From assembly GCA_003489165.1 (NCBI GenBank), contig DNJG01000059.1:1212-17201 (forward strand): 15,990 bases of DNA, in the 5' to 3' direction. Positions 6,519 through 14,620 of the stretch are shown here, piece by piece; the first letter of the stretch is position 1; the number at the start of each line of letters is the position of its first letter. A program made the translations under genes and the position numbers. The stretch is from Nitrospinota bacterium. GTDB taxonomy: Bacteria > Nitrospinota > Nitrospinia > UBA9942. The notes under the pieces are model-generated. The model did not search any database. It saw only the letters and a list, made by a program, of their open reading frames with translations, and was not told the origin of the DNA.

Positions 6519-7818
6519 GACTTTTTCGGCTGATAGGGATTGCCTTTCTTCCAATATCTCTCCTGTAATACACCCCATCCCACTTAATCAAACTGACACC
6601 CTTATATGCCCTGTCTATTGCATCCTCAAAATTTGCGCCGAGTGATGTAACTCCAATAACCCTTCCGCCATTTGTCACAACCTTATCTTTTATCTTTGAT
6701 GTCCCTGCATGGAAAACCCGTAGATTCTCTATATTCTTTGCCTCATCAAGTCCACCTATCTCTTTTCCCTTCTCATATTTATCAGGATAACCATTTGCTG
6801 CCATGACAACACATACAGAAGGCTCATTACCCCATTGAATCTCCTTTCCCTTTAACTTACCATCTACAACTGACATCATTATTGGCACAATATCATTTTT
6901 CATTCTCATAAGTATCGGCTGTGTCTCAGGGTCTCCGAATCTGCAATTGAATTCAAGGACAAAAGGCTTGCTATTCACAATCATAAGCCCGGCATATAGA
7001 ATACCTTTATAGGTTTTCCTCTCTTCCTTCATACCTGAAATTAATGGTCTGATAATTGTGTCAATAATCTCTTTAGAAATACTATCAGTAATTACAGGTG
7101 CAGGGGAATATGCACCCATACCACCTGTGTTTGGTCCTTTATCACCATCATAAATTTGTTTGTGGTCCTGTGCAGAGGCAAGAGGCACTATCTCTTCGCC
7201 ATCACTGAAAACCATAAAAGACGCCTCTTCCCCTTTTAAATATTCTTCAATAATAATCTTCATGCCTGCGCTGCCAAATACCTTCTCTACCATAATTAAA
7301 TCAACAGCATTTACTGCCTCTTCAATAGTATTGCAGATAATAACCCCTTTTCCAGCCGCAAGCCCATCCGCCTTTATTACAACAGGCTGAAAACTGAAGG
7401 CTGAAGGCTGAAAACTTAGAATATAATCCTTTGCATCCTTTTGGGAATTAAAACTTTCATACTTCGCAGTAGGGATTTTATATTTCTTCATCATATACTT
7501 TGCAAAGACCTTACTCCCCTCTATCTCAGCAGCCTCTTTTGAAGGACCAAATATTTTCAGTCCCCTTTTTTCAAATTCATTTACAATTCCAAGTGTAAGC
7601 GGCAGTTCAGGTCCAACCACTGTCAAATTTATGGAATTATTTACAGCAAATTCAACAAGACCTTTTATATCTGTTGATTCAATGTTGACATTTTCTGCAA
7701 CATCAGAAGTTCCAGCATTACCAGGGGCACAATATACCTTCTTCACTAAAGGACTCTTGCTAATCTTCCATACGAGGGCATGCTCCCTTCCTCCATTACC
7801 TATTATAAGTATTTTCAT
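6508..7818 (-). CDS. purD: Phosphoribosylamine-glycine ligase (GARS)
   Basis: 436 residues, normal or slightly long. It joins phosphoribosylamine and glycine using ATP to give GAR, the second step of purine synthesis. Seen: GNGGREHALVWKI (8-19) in the N domain, the ATP-grasp part with PVVIKADGLAAGKGV (145-159), QDHKQIYDGDKGPNTGGMGA (217-236), and the metal-binding region LEFNCRFGDPETQ (288-300). Odd: residues 135-144 (SFQPSAFSFQ) just before the conserved PVVIKADG are about six residues longer than I expect there and are encoded by a short tandem repeat. The gene stands alone; it shares an AT-rich, divergent 105-nt spacer with the rsm22-like gene and shows no strong ribosome-binding site. Confidence 0.98.
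   Translation of the reverse strand: MKILIIGNGGREHALVWKISKSPLVKKVYCAPGNAGTSDVAENVNIESTDIKGLVEFAVNNSINLTVVGPELPLTLGIVNEFEKRGLKIFGPSKEAAEIEGSKVFAKYMMKKYKIPTAKYESFNSQKDAKDYILSFQPSAFSFQPVVIKADGLAAGKGVIICNTIEEAVNAVDLIMVEKVFGSAGMKIIIEEYLKGEEASFMVFSDGEEIVPLASAQDHKQIYDGDKGPNTGGMGAYSPAPVITDSISKEIIDTIIRPLISGMKEERKTYKGILYAGLMIVNSKPFVLEFNCRFGDPETQPILMRMKNDIVPIMMSVVDGKLKGKEIQWGNEPSVCVVMAANGYPDKYEKGKEIGGLDEAKNIENLRVFHAGTSKIKDKVVTNGGRVIGVTSLGANFEDAIDRAYKGVSLIKWDGVYYRRDIGRKAIPISRKSLDI
7384..7416. repeat. Short tandem repeat embedded in purD
   Basis: AGGCTGAAAACT occurs at 7384-7395 and again at 7405-7416, with a further AGGCTGA at 7398-7404. The unit AGGCTGA and its AAACTGA variant recur about every seven bases. 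On the coding strand the array reads in frame as SFQPSAFSFQP, without a stop. Confidence 0.8.
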
Positions 7819-7923
7819 ATTAATTAAATTCTCAGATTTTAAAAAATATCTTTTATTCTATTTATTGTAATATAATTGAAATATATTTACACCTTTTTTA
7901 AATATATTATACGGTAAATCACA
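7819..7923. promoter_or_regulatory. AT-rich divergent spacer between purD and the rsm22-like gene
   Basis: 105 nt, very rich in A and T, between divergent genes, so it must hold promoters for both. On the plus strand TTTACA (7886-7891) and TTATAC (7907-7912) are a possible pair with a short 15-nt spacer; on the minus strand several TATAAT-like hexamers occur but no clear -35. No single assignment is convincing. Confidence 0.3.
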
Positions 7924-9135
7924 TTGAATCCTAATTTAAAACCATTTGAAGATATTTTATTAAAATATCTTGGCAATAGTAAATCTCCAACACTTACAGC
8001 TCCTGTCTGCACAGGCAGGTCTGAACTTAAAGCCATAGCATCAGATGTAATTCAACTTTCTAATCTCTTCACAAAAGAGAGGAAAATCCTTCCATCTCAA
8101 TACCTGAATAATAAGAGTCTGAGAAGGGCATATATTATTTATTTTCTTCCTTCCAACATTTATAAGATTCATTTGCCCTTAAAAGAGCTTTCTCTTCATC
8201 CAAAGAAAATCCTTTCTAAGAAATTGCTAAAGATACTTGACCTTGGCTCAGGCCCTGGCACAACAATCTTAGGAATATTGGATTTCTTTTCTAAACAGAA
8301 AAAAAGACCATCCCTTGAATTTACAGCTATTGACTCGGTAGCAGAAAATTTAACCATTGCCAAAGACCTTTTTAAATTGTTTGCAGAAAATATTAATATA
8401 GATGCCTCTCTTAAGACCTTTAAAATAAATATAGAAAAGGCAGGGACTATTCCTCAAGACACTTATGATATTATTATCCTTTCAAATATCCTCAATGAAT
8501 TATTTTATGAAGATAATAAAAGAATTGCTAAACGAGTCTCTTTTCTAAATACCATTATTGATAAATTTCTAACACTAGATGGAAGCTGTATAATTATTGA
8601 GCCAGCACTAAGAGAGACTACGAGGGGGATGCTTGATGTCAGGGATAACCTCATAAAAAATGGTTTTAATATTTATTCTCCATGCCTTATAGATGAGCCA
8701 TGCCCTGCCCTTCTGAATCCCAAAGATTGGTGCCATGAAGATATTCCATGGACTCCGCCTGTAATCATCAAAGAAATAGATAAGCTGACAGGATTAAGAA
8801 AGGACTCTCTAAAATTTTCCTACCTCGTCTTAAGAAAAGATAAACTATCATTAACAGATGTATTAGAGAAAAACTCTTACAGGATAGTCAGCGAACCTCT
8901 CGTATCTAAAGGTAAATTAGAATTCTATATCTGCGGCATTGGAGGGAGACGGCTGATTACAATGCTTGATAAAGATAAGACCCCATCAAACATGCAGTTT
9001 CAAAAACTTCAAAGAGGCGATATTGTCACCTTCAGAGACCTTATTGATAGAGGGAATAGATTTAAGATAGATAAAGGCACAACTGTCGCTAATTTGTCAT
9101 CCCATATCTACAAATCTCCTCATCTTTATATTTAA
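7924..9135 (+). CDS. Rsm22-family (METTL17-like) SAM-dependent rRNA methyltransferase homologue
   Basis: 403 residues. Seen: an N-terminal helical part with LRRAYIIYFLPSNIYKIH (67-83), a class I methyltransferase fold with SAM motif LDLGSGPGTT (105-114), acidic AIDSV (135-139), SNILNELF (187-194) and IIEPALRETTRGMLDVRDNL (224-243), then a cysteine-rich segment SPCLIDEPCPALLNPKDWCH (252-271) and a further CGIGGRR (337-343). This matches the Rsm22 family, whose mitochondrial members act in small-subunit assembly; a bacterial role in 16S rRNA modification or assembly is inference. C254, C260, C270 and C337 could bind the Fe-S cluster reported for the eukaryotic relatives. The start is TTG at 7924, chosen because a stop lies three codons upstream and no ATG/GTG is available near the N-terminus; it is uncertain. 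The 3' end overlaps rodA by 39 nt in convergent orientation. Confidence 0.85.
   Translation: MNPNLKPFEDILLKYLGNSKSPTLTAPVCTGRSELKAIASDVIQLSNLFTKERKILPSQYLNNKSLRRAYIIYFLPSNIYKIHLPLKELSLHPKKILSKKLLKILDLGSGPGTTILGILDFFSKQKKRPSLEFTAIDSVAENLTIAKDLFKLFAENINIDASLKTFKINIEKAGTIPQDTYDIIILSNILNELFYEDNKRIAKRVSFLNTIIDKFLTLDGSCIIIEPALRETTRGMLDVRDNLIKNGFNIYSPCLIDEPCPALLNPKDWCHEDIPWTPPVIIKEIDKLTGLRKDSLKFSYLVLRKDKLSLTDVLEKNSYRIVSEPLVSKGKLEFYICGIGGRRLITMLDKDKTPSNMQFQKLQRGDIVTFRDLIDRGNRFKIDKGTTVANLSSHIYKSPHLYI
8002..8019. repeat. Palindromic repeat inside the rsm22-like gene
   Basis: CCTGTCTG (8002-8009) and CAGGCAGG (8012-8019) pair over 8 bp with one T-G wobble around CA. The same two arms occur at 14796-14803 and 14815-14822 in the mreB-recN spacer, there separated by a longer centre. 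In the gene it encodes part of APVCTGRSEL near the poorly conserved N-terminus. Confidence 0.7.
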
Positions 9136-10212
9136 TAAGAGACCTATAGATATAAATGTCGTGACAAGATATGAACCGCCATAACTCATTAAGGGCAATG
9201 GTATTCCCACAACAGGAAACATGCCTGTAGTCATTCCGATATTGAATATCATGTGAAATGCCAGCATTGAGACTACACCCCCGGCTATCAGTGAACCTGA
9301 CCTGTCCCTTGCATGATATACAACATCTATCCCTTTAATTATGAGGATTATATAAAGTGTAATCAGCAATAACGCACCTGTAAATCCCATCTCTTCGGCA
9401 AATACTGAGAATATAAAATCTGTATGTTTCTCAGGCAGGAAGTTTAACTGGCTCTGTGTCCCGCTCATAAAACCCTTCCCCGTATATCCGCCGGAACCTA
9501 TAGCAATCTTGGACTGAATTATATGATAGCCGCTGCCAAGGGGATCTGCCTGCGGATTTATGAGGGTCAATATCCTGTTCTTCTGATAATCCTTCATGAA
9601 GTGCCACAAAAATGGAAGGGATACTATAGCAGAGCCTGCCAATATGAATAATGACCTTATATTTATGCCTATCAAAAATGACATGGAAATAAATATAAAA
9701 AATATAACCACAGCAGTTCCCAAATCAGGCTGTTTTGCTATCAAGACAGCGGGAATAAGGACAACAATTGCAGGGGTTATTAAATCCCTGATTCTGTAAA
9801 GACCCCTTATCTTTTTATCATCAAAATATCTTGCCAGTGTTATTATGATAACAATCTTTGCCAGCTCAGATGGTTGAAATGTAAACTGTGCAAATGAAAG
9901 CCATCTGCGGGCGCCTGAAACAGTCTTCCCTGATACCGCCACCATTATAAGCACCACTATAATCACAAAGTATAGAATGTAGGCAAGCTTCTCCAGAGAA
10001 TGATAGTCAATAAATAAAATGAGCAGCATAGCCATCAGACCGTATAATATCCAGTATATCTGCTTTATATATATCCTGCTGGGCTCCCCTCCGCTCCCCC
10101 CTGTGCTGTATATTGTAAAAATGCCAACGACAGAAATAATGATTGTAAGCCCGAAGATTACCCAGTCAAAATTTGAAATAATCTGGTATTTTAAAATGCC
10201 TTTATTATTCAT
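9097..10212 (-). CDS. mrdB: RodA, SEDS-family peptidoglycan glycosyltransferase
   Basis: 371 residues with about ten hydrophobic membrane segments. RodA polymerises lipid II into glycan strands for side-wall growth, working with PBP2 and MreBCD. Seen: SGARRWLSFAQFTFQPSELAK (99-119 region), the KQPDLGTA motif (160-167), the large loop GSGYHIIQSKIAIGSGGYTG (226-245), LPEKHTDFIFSVFAEEMGF (259-277) with the putative catalytic Asp D265, and the C-terminal MFPVVGIPLPLMSYGGS. These features identify RodA rather than FtsW, and the location next to PBP2 confirms it. The ATG lies 8 nt inside the mrdA stop region (overlap 10205-10212). Its 3' end runs tail to tail into the rsm22-like gene. Confidence 0.97.
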   Translation of the reverse strand: MNNKGILKYQIISNFDWVIFGLTIIISVVGIFTIYSTGGSGGEPSRIYIKQIYWILYGLMAMLLILFIDYHSLEKLAYILYFVIIVVLIMVAVSGKTVSGARRWLSFAQFTFQPSELAKIVIIITLARYFDDKKIRGLYRIRDLITPAIVVLIPAVLIAKQPDLGTAVVIFFIFISMSFLIGINIRSLFILAGSAIVSLPFLWHFMKDYQKNRILTLINPQADPLGSGYHIIQSKIAIGSGGYTGKGFMSGTQSQLNFLPEKHTDFIFSVFAEEMGFTGALLLITLYIILIIKGIDVVYHARDRSGSLIAGGVVSMLAFHMIFNIGMTTGMFPVVGIPLPLMSYGGSYLVTTFISIGLLLNIKMRRFVDMG

Positions 10213-12046
10213 ATTTATTACTGGTGCTCTGGTGACTTTCTATATAGCTCTTTATCAGTTTTCCAGCAATCGGGGCAGCAGCAGAGCCGCCATGACCGCC
10301 ATGCTCCACCAAAACTGCTACAGCAATCATCGGATTTTCATAAGGTGCAAAGGCAGCAAACCATGCGTGGTCTCTAAATTCATAAGGAATTTCCTCATCA
10401 CTTTTTTCTTCTATTTCCGCCATCCTGATTACTTGTGCTGTCCCTGTCTTTCCTGCCACCTCTATCCCCTTAATATTGGAAGCCCTTCCAGTTCCTCTCT
10501 GGTCACTTACCACCCCATGAAGTGCATCCTTTATTAAATCAAGCGTTTTCTGGCTAACTGACAGGCTCCCTTTAATTTTAGAATCTGTCTTATTAATCAG
10601 TTTCCCATCTGTAGTATCTACCTTCCGAATTATCTTTGGTTTATAAAGTGTCCCCCCATTGCCAACTGCCGCAAGCATATTTGCCATTTGAATTGGTGTA
10701 ACGAGGTTAAACCCCTGCCCTATAGATGCAGATACAGTCTCACCAAGTATCCACGGTTCTCCCTTTACACTCTCCTTCCACTCCTCAGTCGGTATCAAAC
10801 CTGTCTTTTCTCCCTCTATGTCAATATCCGTCGGACTCCCCAATCCAAAACCAAATGCATATCTTGATAATCTGTCTATACCGAGTCGGAAACCAACTGT
10901 ATAAAAATACACATCACACGATTGTATGATTGCATTCCGCAATTCCATCCTTCCATGCCCGCCCTTCTTCCAGCATCTGTAACTTTTCTTTCCCAGCTTA
11001 AAATAACCATGGCAGTCAATAGTTGTATCAGGTGTTATAACCCCCTCCTCAAGCCCTGCCGCAGCAGTTACTATTTTAAATACAGAGCCCGGAGGGTATT
11101 GCCCCTGAATTGCCCTGTTCTGTAAAGGTTTATAGGCGTCGTTGATGATATTTGACCAATATGTCTTAGATACTCCCCCTGCAAACAGATTCGGGTCAAA
11201 GGATGGCTTGCTGACCATCGCAAGAATACTCCCATCCTTTGGATCAATTGCAACTACTGCACCATTCTTCCCTTCAAATAACTTCTCCACCTCCTCCTGG
11301 AGTTCGATGTCAATTGTAAGATAAAGGTTGTAACCAAAATCAGGGTCAATCTGCTTAAAGACCTTCAGTTCCCTTCCGGCAACATCCACCTCAACATACT
11401 TGCTCCCCCTCTTTCCCTTCAGAACAGATTCGTATCTCTTCTCAATACCATATTGCCCTATAAAATCACCGAGACGATAATCTGATACCTTTAACCCGTC
11501 CAATTGTGTCTTTGTTATCTCGCCAAGGTATCCAAAGATGTGTGAACCTGTTTCTCCGTACAGATAATTCCTCATCGGCTCTATTTCAAGGAATACACCC
11601 GGCAGATCTAAACCGTGTTCTTCTATAAACGCAACTTCATCCCAGCTTATATCTTTTTTAATTACGATGGATTGAACTGGTGTGGAACTGTTCTTGATCT
11701 CCCTCTTAATCTTCTCAGTATCAACATTCACCTCTGAAGCTATCAGAGACAAAATCCTGTCCAGGTCTTTGATGTATTCTGGAATTATAGAGAGATTAAA
11801 TGAAGGGCGATTGTTTATTATCTCCCTTCCATTCCTGTCAAATATCTTCCCCCTGTATGCCTTAAGAGGAACCATCCTAATCCTGTTATTCTCCGCCTGC
11901 AATTTAAGCTCATCGGATTTTATTACCTGCAGATACCATAATCTTAGAATCAAAAATGAAAAAGAGGCGGCAATAAACAGTGTAAATACAATTATCCTGA
12001 CCTTAATTGTTTCAGAAAAGTTTCGATCAAGTCCACCAATTTTCAT
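10205..12046 (-). CDS. mrdA: Penicillin-binding protein 2, class B transpeptidase of the elongasome
   Basis: 613 residues. Seen: one N-terminal membrane helix (about 17-41), the PBP dimer/pedestal domain starting at AYRGKIFDRNGREI (63-76), then the transpeptidase domain with active-site S321-VF-K324 in QYPPGSVFKIVTA, second motif S376-C-D378, and K533-T-G in AGKTGTAQV. It cross-links new glycan made by RodA in the periplasm. Residues 344-377 carry a probable zinc site: D344/C345, C358, H364 and C377, with the H-to-C spacing of 13 as in E. coli PBP2, but Cys in place of an Asp. The stop of mreD and this ATG share ATGA (4-nt overlap), and an AT-rich inverted repeat lies just upstream. SCD instead of SxN is usual for PBP2. 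Confidence 0.98.
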   Translation of the reverse strand: MKIGGLDRNFSETIKVRIIVFTLFIAASFSFLILRLWYLQVIKSDELKLQAENNRIRMVPLKAYRGKIFDRNGREIINNRPSFNLSIIPEYIKDLDRILSLIASEVNVDTEKIKREIKNSSTPVQSIVIKKDISWDEVAFIEEHGLDLPGVFLEIEPMRNYLYGETGSHIFGYLGEITKTQLDGLKVSDYRLGDFIGQYGIEKRYESVLKGKRGSKYVEVDVAGRELKVFKQIDPDFGYNLYLTIDIELQEEVEKLFEGKNGAVVAIDPKDGSILAMVSKPSFDPNLFAGGVSKTYWSNIINDAYKPLQNRAIQGQYPPGSVFKIVTAAAGLEEGVITPDTTIDCHGYFKLGKKSYRCWKKGGHGRMELRNAIIQSCDVYFYTVGFRLGIDRLSRYAFGFGLGSPTDIDIEGEKTGLIPTEEWKESVKGEPWILGETVSASIGQGFNLVTPIQMANMLAAVGNGGTLYKPKIIRKVDTTDGKLINKTDSKIKGSLSVSQKTLDLIKDALHGVVSDQRGTGRASNIKGIEVAGKTGTAQVIRMAEIEEKSDEEIPYEFRDHAWFAAFAPYENPMIAVAVLVEHGGHGGSAAAPIAGKLIKSYIESHQSTSNKYE

Positions 12047-12549
12047 AACTTATAAAAAACAGGTTTTTTATAATATAGCATTTTTATTCTATTCAGCAGC
12101 AGAAATATGGGAGGGGCAAGCAAAGAGTTATATATTCCCTGAATTAAAAGTGACCATAAAAAACTTAACACCTTTATCTCCATCAATAAAAGTCCTTTTA
12201 AAACAAACAAAAAGATTACTCCATTTAAAAATGTGGCTATGAATGTAAACAAATACTGGACAAGCAGATTTTCACTTAAGATTTTTTCTCTTAGACTGCC
12301 TATGGAAAACCCGATTAAACATTTGGAAAGAGAGTTTATTCCCATCAATCTAAATGAGAGGGCATCCTGAATAAGTCCAAATGTAAATCCAATTCCTGCA
12401 GCGATATTTTTATTCAGGAAAAGTCCGCTGTAGATAGCTATTATAAGGATAAAATCAGGCTTGACTCCTCCTATAGCAAAAAACTCTATTACAACAGTCT
12501 CTAAAATGAATATACTTATTCCAAGAAATGTCATTACTAAAATAAACAT
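12043..12549 (-). CDS. mreD: Rod-shape-determining membrane protein MreD
   Basis: 168 residues, almost wholly hydrophobic, with about five predicted membrane helices and no enzymatic motif. Conserved-looking points are KPDFILIIAIYSGLF near residue 30 and GFTFGLIQDALSFRLMGINS (54-73), typical of MreD. It bridges MreC and the cytoplasmic elongasome. The identity rests on this pattern and on its position between mreC and PBP2. The gap from the mreC stop is 18 nt; GAGGGG about 14 nt upstream of the ATG is a distant ribosome-binding candidate. An ATG five codons downstream could be used instead. Overlaps mrdA by 4 nt. Confidence 0.93.
   Translation of the reverse strand: MFILVMTFLGISIFILETVVIEFFAIGGVKPDFILIIAIYSGLFLNKNIAAGIGFTFGLIQDALSFRLMGINSLSKCLIGFSIGSLREKILSENLLVQYLFTFIATFLNGVIFLFVLKGLLLMEIKVLSFLWSLLIQGIYNSLLAPPIFLLLNRIKMLYYKKPVFYKL
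12050..12073. repeat. AT-rich inverted repeat at the mreD-mrdA junction
   Basis: TTATAAAAAA (12050-12059) and TTTTTTATAA (12064-12073) are perfect inverted copies around a 4-nt loop. It lies inside the last mreD codons, ending a few bases before the mrdA ATG. In mRNA the stem could mask initiation at mrdA until ribosomes translating mreD open it. Confidence 0.6.
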
Positions 12550-12567
12550 ATTAAAATTTGACCCCTC

Positions 12568-13407
12568 TCATTTTATTTCAGGTTTGTCAAATGGACTGAC
12601 AACAACTAACAATTCTTCTGTTCTTGAAATATCTGCTGAAGGGGTGATAGCCACTTGACGAAAAAGCCCTGTCTTTTTCTCATAAACCTTGCTGACCGTC
12701 CCTATCAAAAATCCCTTTTGATATATGCCTCCAAGCCCTGAAGATATTACAATGTCACCTTCTTTTACATCAGAATCTACTGACAAATACTTCATTTCTA
12801 ACATACCTTTATTATTCCCCACCACAACCCCTCTGTCACGGGTTCTCTGTATTACGGCATCTATAGAGCTCCTTGGATCAGTTATTAAAAGAACTTTTGA
12901 ATATTTTGATGTTGACTGGACTATCCTTCCAATCAGCCCATTGTACGTAACCACTGACATATCTTTCATTACAGAATTATTTAAACCCTTATTTATCATA
13001 ATCATCTTTGCCCACCCTGTTGAATCAAATCCAACCACATCGGCATAGATAAGATTAAGTTCGGATGTATTGACAAAATCAATAAGCTTATCCAGTCTCT
13101 TAAAGTTATCAAATTTTTCCAAAAGGGCACTATTCTGAAATTTCAATTTTCCAATCTCCTTCTTTAACTGGTTGTTTTCCTCCTGCGTATCAATAAGAAA
13201 GATGTAATTGTTCCATATGCGGACAGTACCATTGATAGTCTTGGAAACTAATTCCTGAAAGGGTGATACAACTGCAATGATTATTGATTCAACAAAGGCA
13301 GGAGTCTTCCAAAATTTGATATTGGCAGTCAGAAATAGAAATGATATCAGGATGAGTGTTGCAACTACAATTATCCCGTGCCTTTTTTTTGAATCCTTTT
13401 TTAGCAT
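12568..13407 (-). CDS. mreC: Rod-shape-determining protein MreC
   Basis: 279 residues, normal. Seen: a short basic cytoplasmic end, one membrane helix (about 12-30), a coiled coil (about 72-110, QEENNQLKKEIGKLKFQN), and the beta-rich periplasmic domain with DVVGFDSTGWAKMIMINKG, GLIGRI, LLITDPRSSIDAVIQRTRDR and GDIVISSGLGGIYQKGFLIG. MreC binds PBP2 in the periplasm and activates it. The ATG is only 6 nt after the mreB stop with no obvious Shine-Dalgarno, so translation is probably coupled to mreB. Confidence 0.97.
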   Translation of the reverse strand: MLKKDSKKRHGIIVVATLILISFLFLTANIKFWKTPAFVESIIIAVVSPFQELVSKTINGTVRIWNNYIFLIDTQEENNQLKKEIGKLKFQNSALLEKFDNFKRLDKLIDFVNTSELNLIYADVVGFDSTGWAKMIMINKGLNNSVMKDMSVVTYNGLIGRIVQSTSKYSKVLLITDPRSSIDAVIQRTRDRGVVVGNNKGMLEMKYLSVDSDVKEGDIVISSGLGGIYQKGFLIGTVSKVYEKKTGLFRQVAITPSADISRTEELLVVVSPFDKPEIK

Positions 13408-13413
13408 CAGCTT

Positions 13414-14436
13414 TTAAATTGACACCTTCTTTAAAAGCTCCAGTTCATCCAAAGCCTTCCCTGTCCCAAGAGCAACGGCAGAGAGGGGGTCCTCAGCTAC
13501 TATAATGGGCAGTCCTGTCTCCTCTCTCAATAGCAAATCAAGCCCCTTAAGCATGGAGCTGCCTCCAGCCATTACTATCCCTTTATCAATAATATCGGCA
13601 GCCAGTTCTGGCGGCGTCCTCTCAAGGGCTATCTTTACATTCTCAACAATTGTGCTCACAGGCTCTGCCAATGCCTCCCTGATTTCTTCATCGTTTATAA
13701 TAAGCACCTTTGGAATACCAGCAACAAGGTCCCTCCCCTTTACCTCCATCTCCAGTTTTTCTTCCAGAGGATATGCAGAACCTATCTTTATCTTTATCTC
13801 CTCAGCAGTCCTCTCACCGATAAGGAGATTATACTTTCTCTTTATGTAATTTATTATTGCCTCATCCATCTCATCTCCGGCTATCCTTACAGACCTACTG
13901 TAAACAATGCCTGAGAGTGAAATCACTGCAACTTCAGTCGTTCCGCCGCCAATATCCACTATCATATTCCCTGTAGGGTTTGCAATGGGGAGTCCAACGC
14001 CAATTGCGGCAGCCATAGGTTCTTCCATAAGATATACCTCTCTTGCACCTGCAGATGCTGCAGAATCCCTCACCGCCCTCTTTTCAACCTGTGTTATGCC
14101 TGATGGAACACCGATTACAACCCTCGGCCTCACGAGGGTCTTCCTGTTATGCACCTTTCTTATAAAATACTTTATCATCGCTTCAGTAATCTCAAAGTTT
14201 GCTATAACACCATCCCTCATAGGTCTGATAGCTACAATATTCCCAGGTGTCCTGCCCAACATCTGTTTTGCCTCTGACCCTACTGCAAGCACTTCTTTGG
14301 TTTCATTGTGAATGGCTACAACTGACGGCTCTCTAAGCACTATACCCTTTCCCTTTACAAAAACTACCGTATTTGCAGTCCCTAAATCAACGGCTAAGTC
14401 ATTTGAGAAAAAACCTAAAATTGAATCAAATATCAT
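13414..14436 (-). CDS. mreB: Rod-shape-determining actin homologue MreB
   Basis: 340 residues, normal. Seen: N-terminal FSNDLAVDLGTANT (10-23) with the first phosphate loop, KGIVLREPSVVAI, the GVPSGITQVEKRAV block (109-122), the second phosphate motif IVDIGGGTTEVAVIS (159-173), and the adenosine motif GIVMAGGSSMLKGLD. MreB forms membrane-bound ATP-dependent filaments that guide RodA/PBP2 wall synthesis. AAGGAG stands 8 nt before the ATG, a good ribosome-binding site. First gene of mreBCD-mrdAB, transcribed away from recN. Confidence 0.99.
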   Translation of the reverse strand: MIFDSILGFFSNDLAVDLGTANTVVFVKGKGIVLREPSVVAIHNETKEVLAVGSEAKQMLGRTPGNIVAIRPMRDGVIANFEITEAMIKYFIRKVHNRKTLVRPRVVIGVPSGITQVEKRAVRDSAASAGAREVYLMEEPMAAAIGVGLPIANPTGNMIVDIGGGTTEVAVISLSGIVYSRSVRIAGDEMDEAIINYIKRKYNLLIGERTAEEIKIKIGSAYPLEEKLEMEVKGRDLVAGIPKVLIINDEEIREALAEPVSTIVENVKIALERTPPELAADIIDKGIVMAGGSSMLKGLDLLLREETGLPIIVAEDPLSAVALGTGKALDELELLKKVSI

Positions 14437-14483
14437 TGTTAATCTCCTTTATAGTAATGATTATCAGACTGAAAACGAGGTTG

Positions 14484-14513
14484 ATTATAGCATACTTTTT
14501 CCTTACTGTTGAA
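14484..14513 (-). promoter_or_regulatory. Promoter of the mreBCD-mrdAB operon
   Basis: On the minus strand TTCAAC (14513-14508) is followed after 18 nt by a perfect TATAAT (14489-14484), preceded by TGC to form an extended -10. Transcription would start near 14477, leaving a 5' UTR of about 40 nt before mreB. Confidence 0.7.
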
Positions 14514-14530
14514 CTATTTTTGAATCAAGA

Positions 14531-14549
14531 ACCCTGTAGCAAGCTACAG
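14531..14549. repeat. Palindrome CTGTAGC-AA-GCTACAG
   Basis: A perfect 7-bp stem (14534-14540 with 14543-14549), preceded by ACC. Its sequence resembles the palindrome at 14621-14645 (AACCC[CT]G[CT]AGCA type), so the two look like diverged copies of one repeat family. Confidence 0.7.
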
Positions 14550-14575
14550 AGTATGGATGAGGAATTATTTTTTTA

Positions 14576-14609
14576 CCCCTCACCCTACCCTCTCCCTCAA
14601 GGGGAGAGG
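14576..14609. repeat. Palindromic unit with CCTCTCCC stem
   Basis: CCTCTCCC (14589-14596) pairs perfectly with GGGAGAGG (14602-14609) over a 5-nt centre; the leading CCCCTCACCCT is part of the unit. Similar CCCTCACCC...CTCTCCC...GGGGAGAGG elements are common dispersed repeats in many bacteria; the match to those is from memory. Confidence 0.7.
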
Positions 14610-14620
14610 AAACATAAGGT

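Noticed and set aside
13907..14311. 134-codon plus-strand frame opposite mreB.
   Set aside because: Antisense shadow of a strongly conserved gene; no family features and no ribosome-binding site of note.
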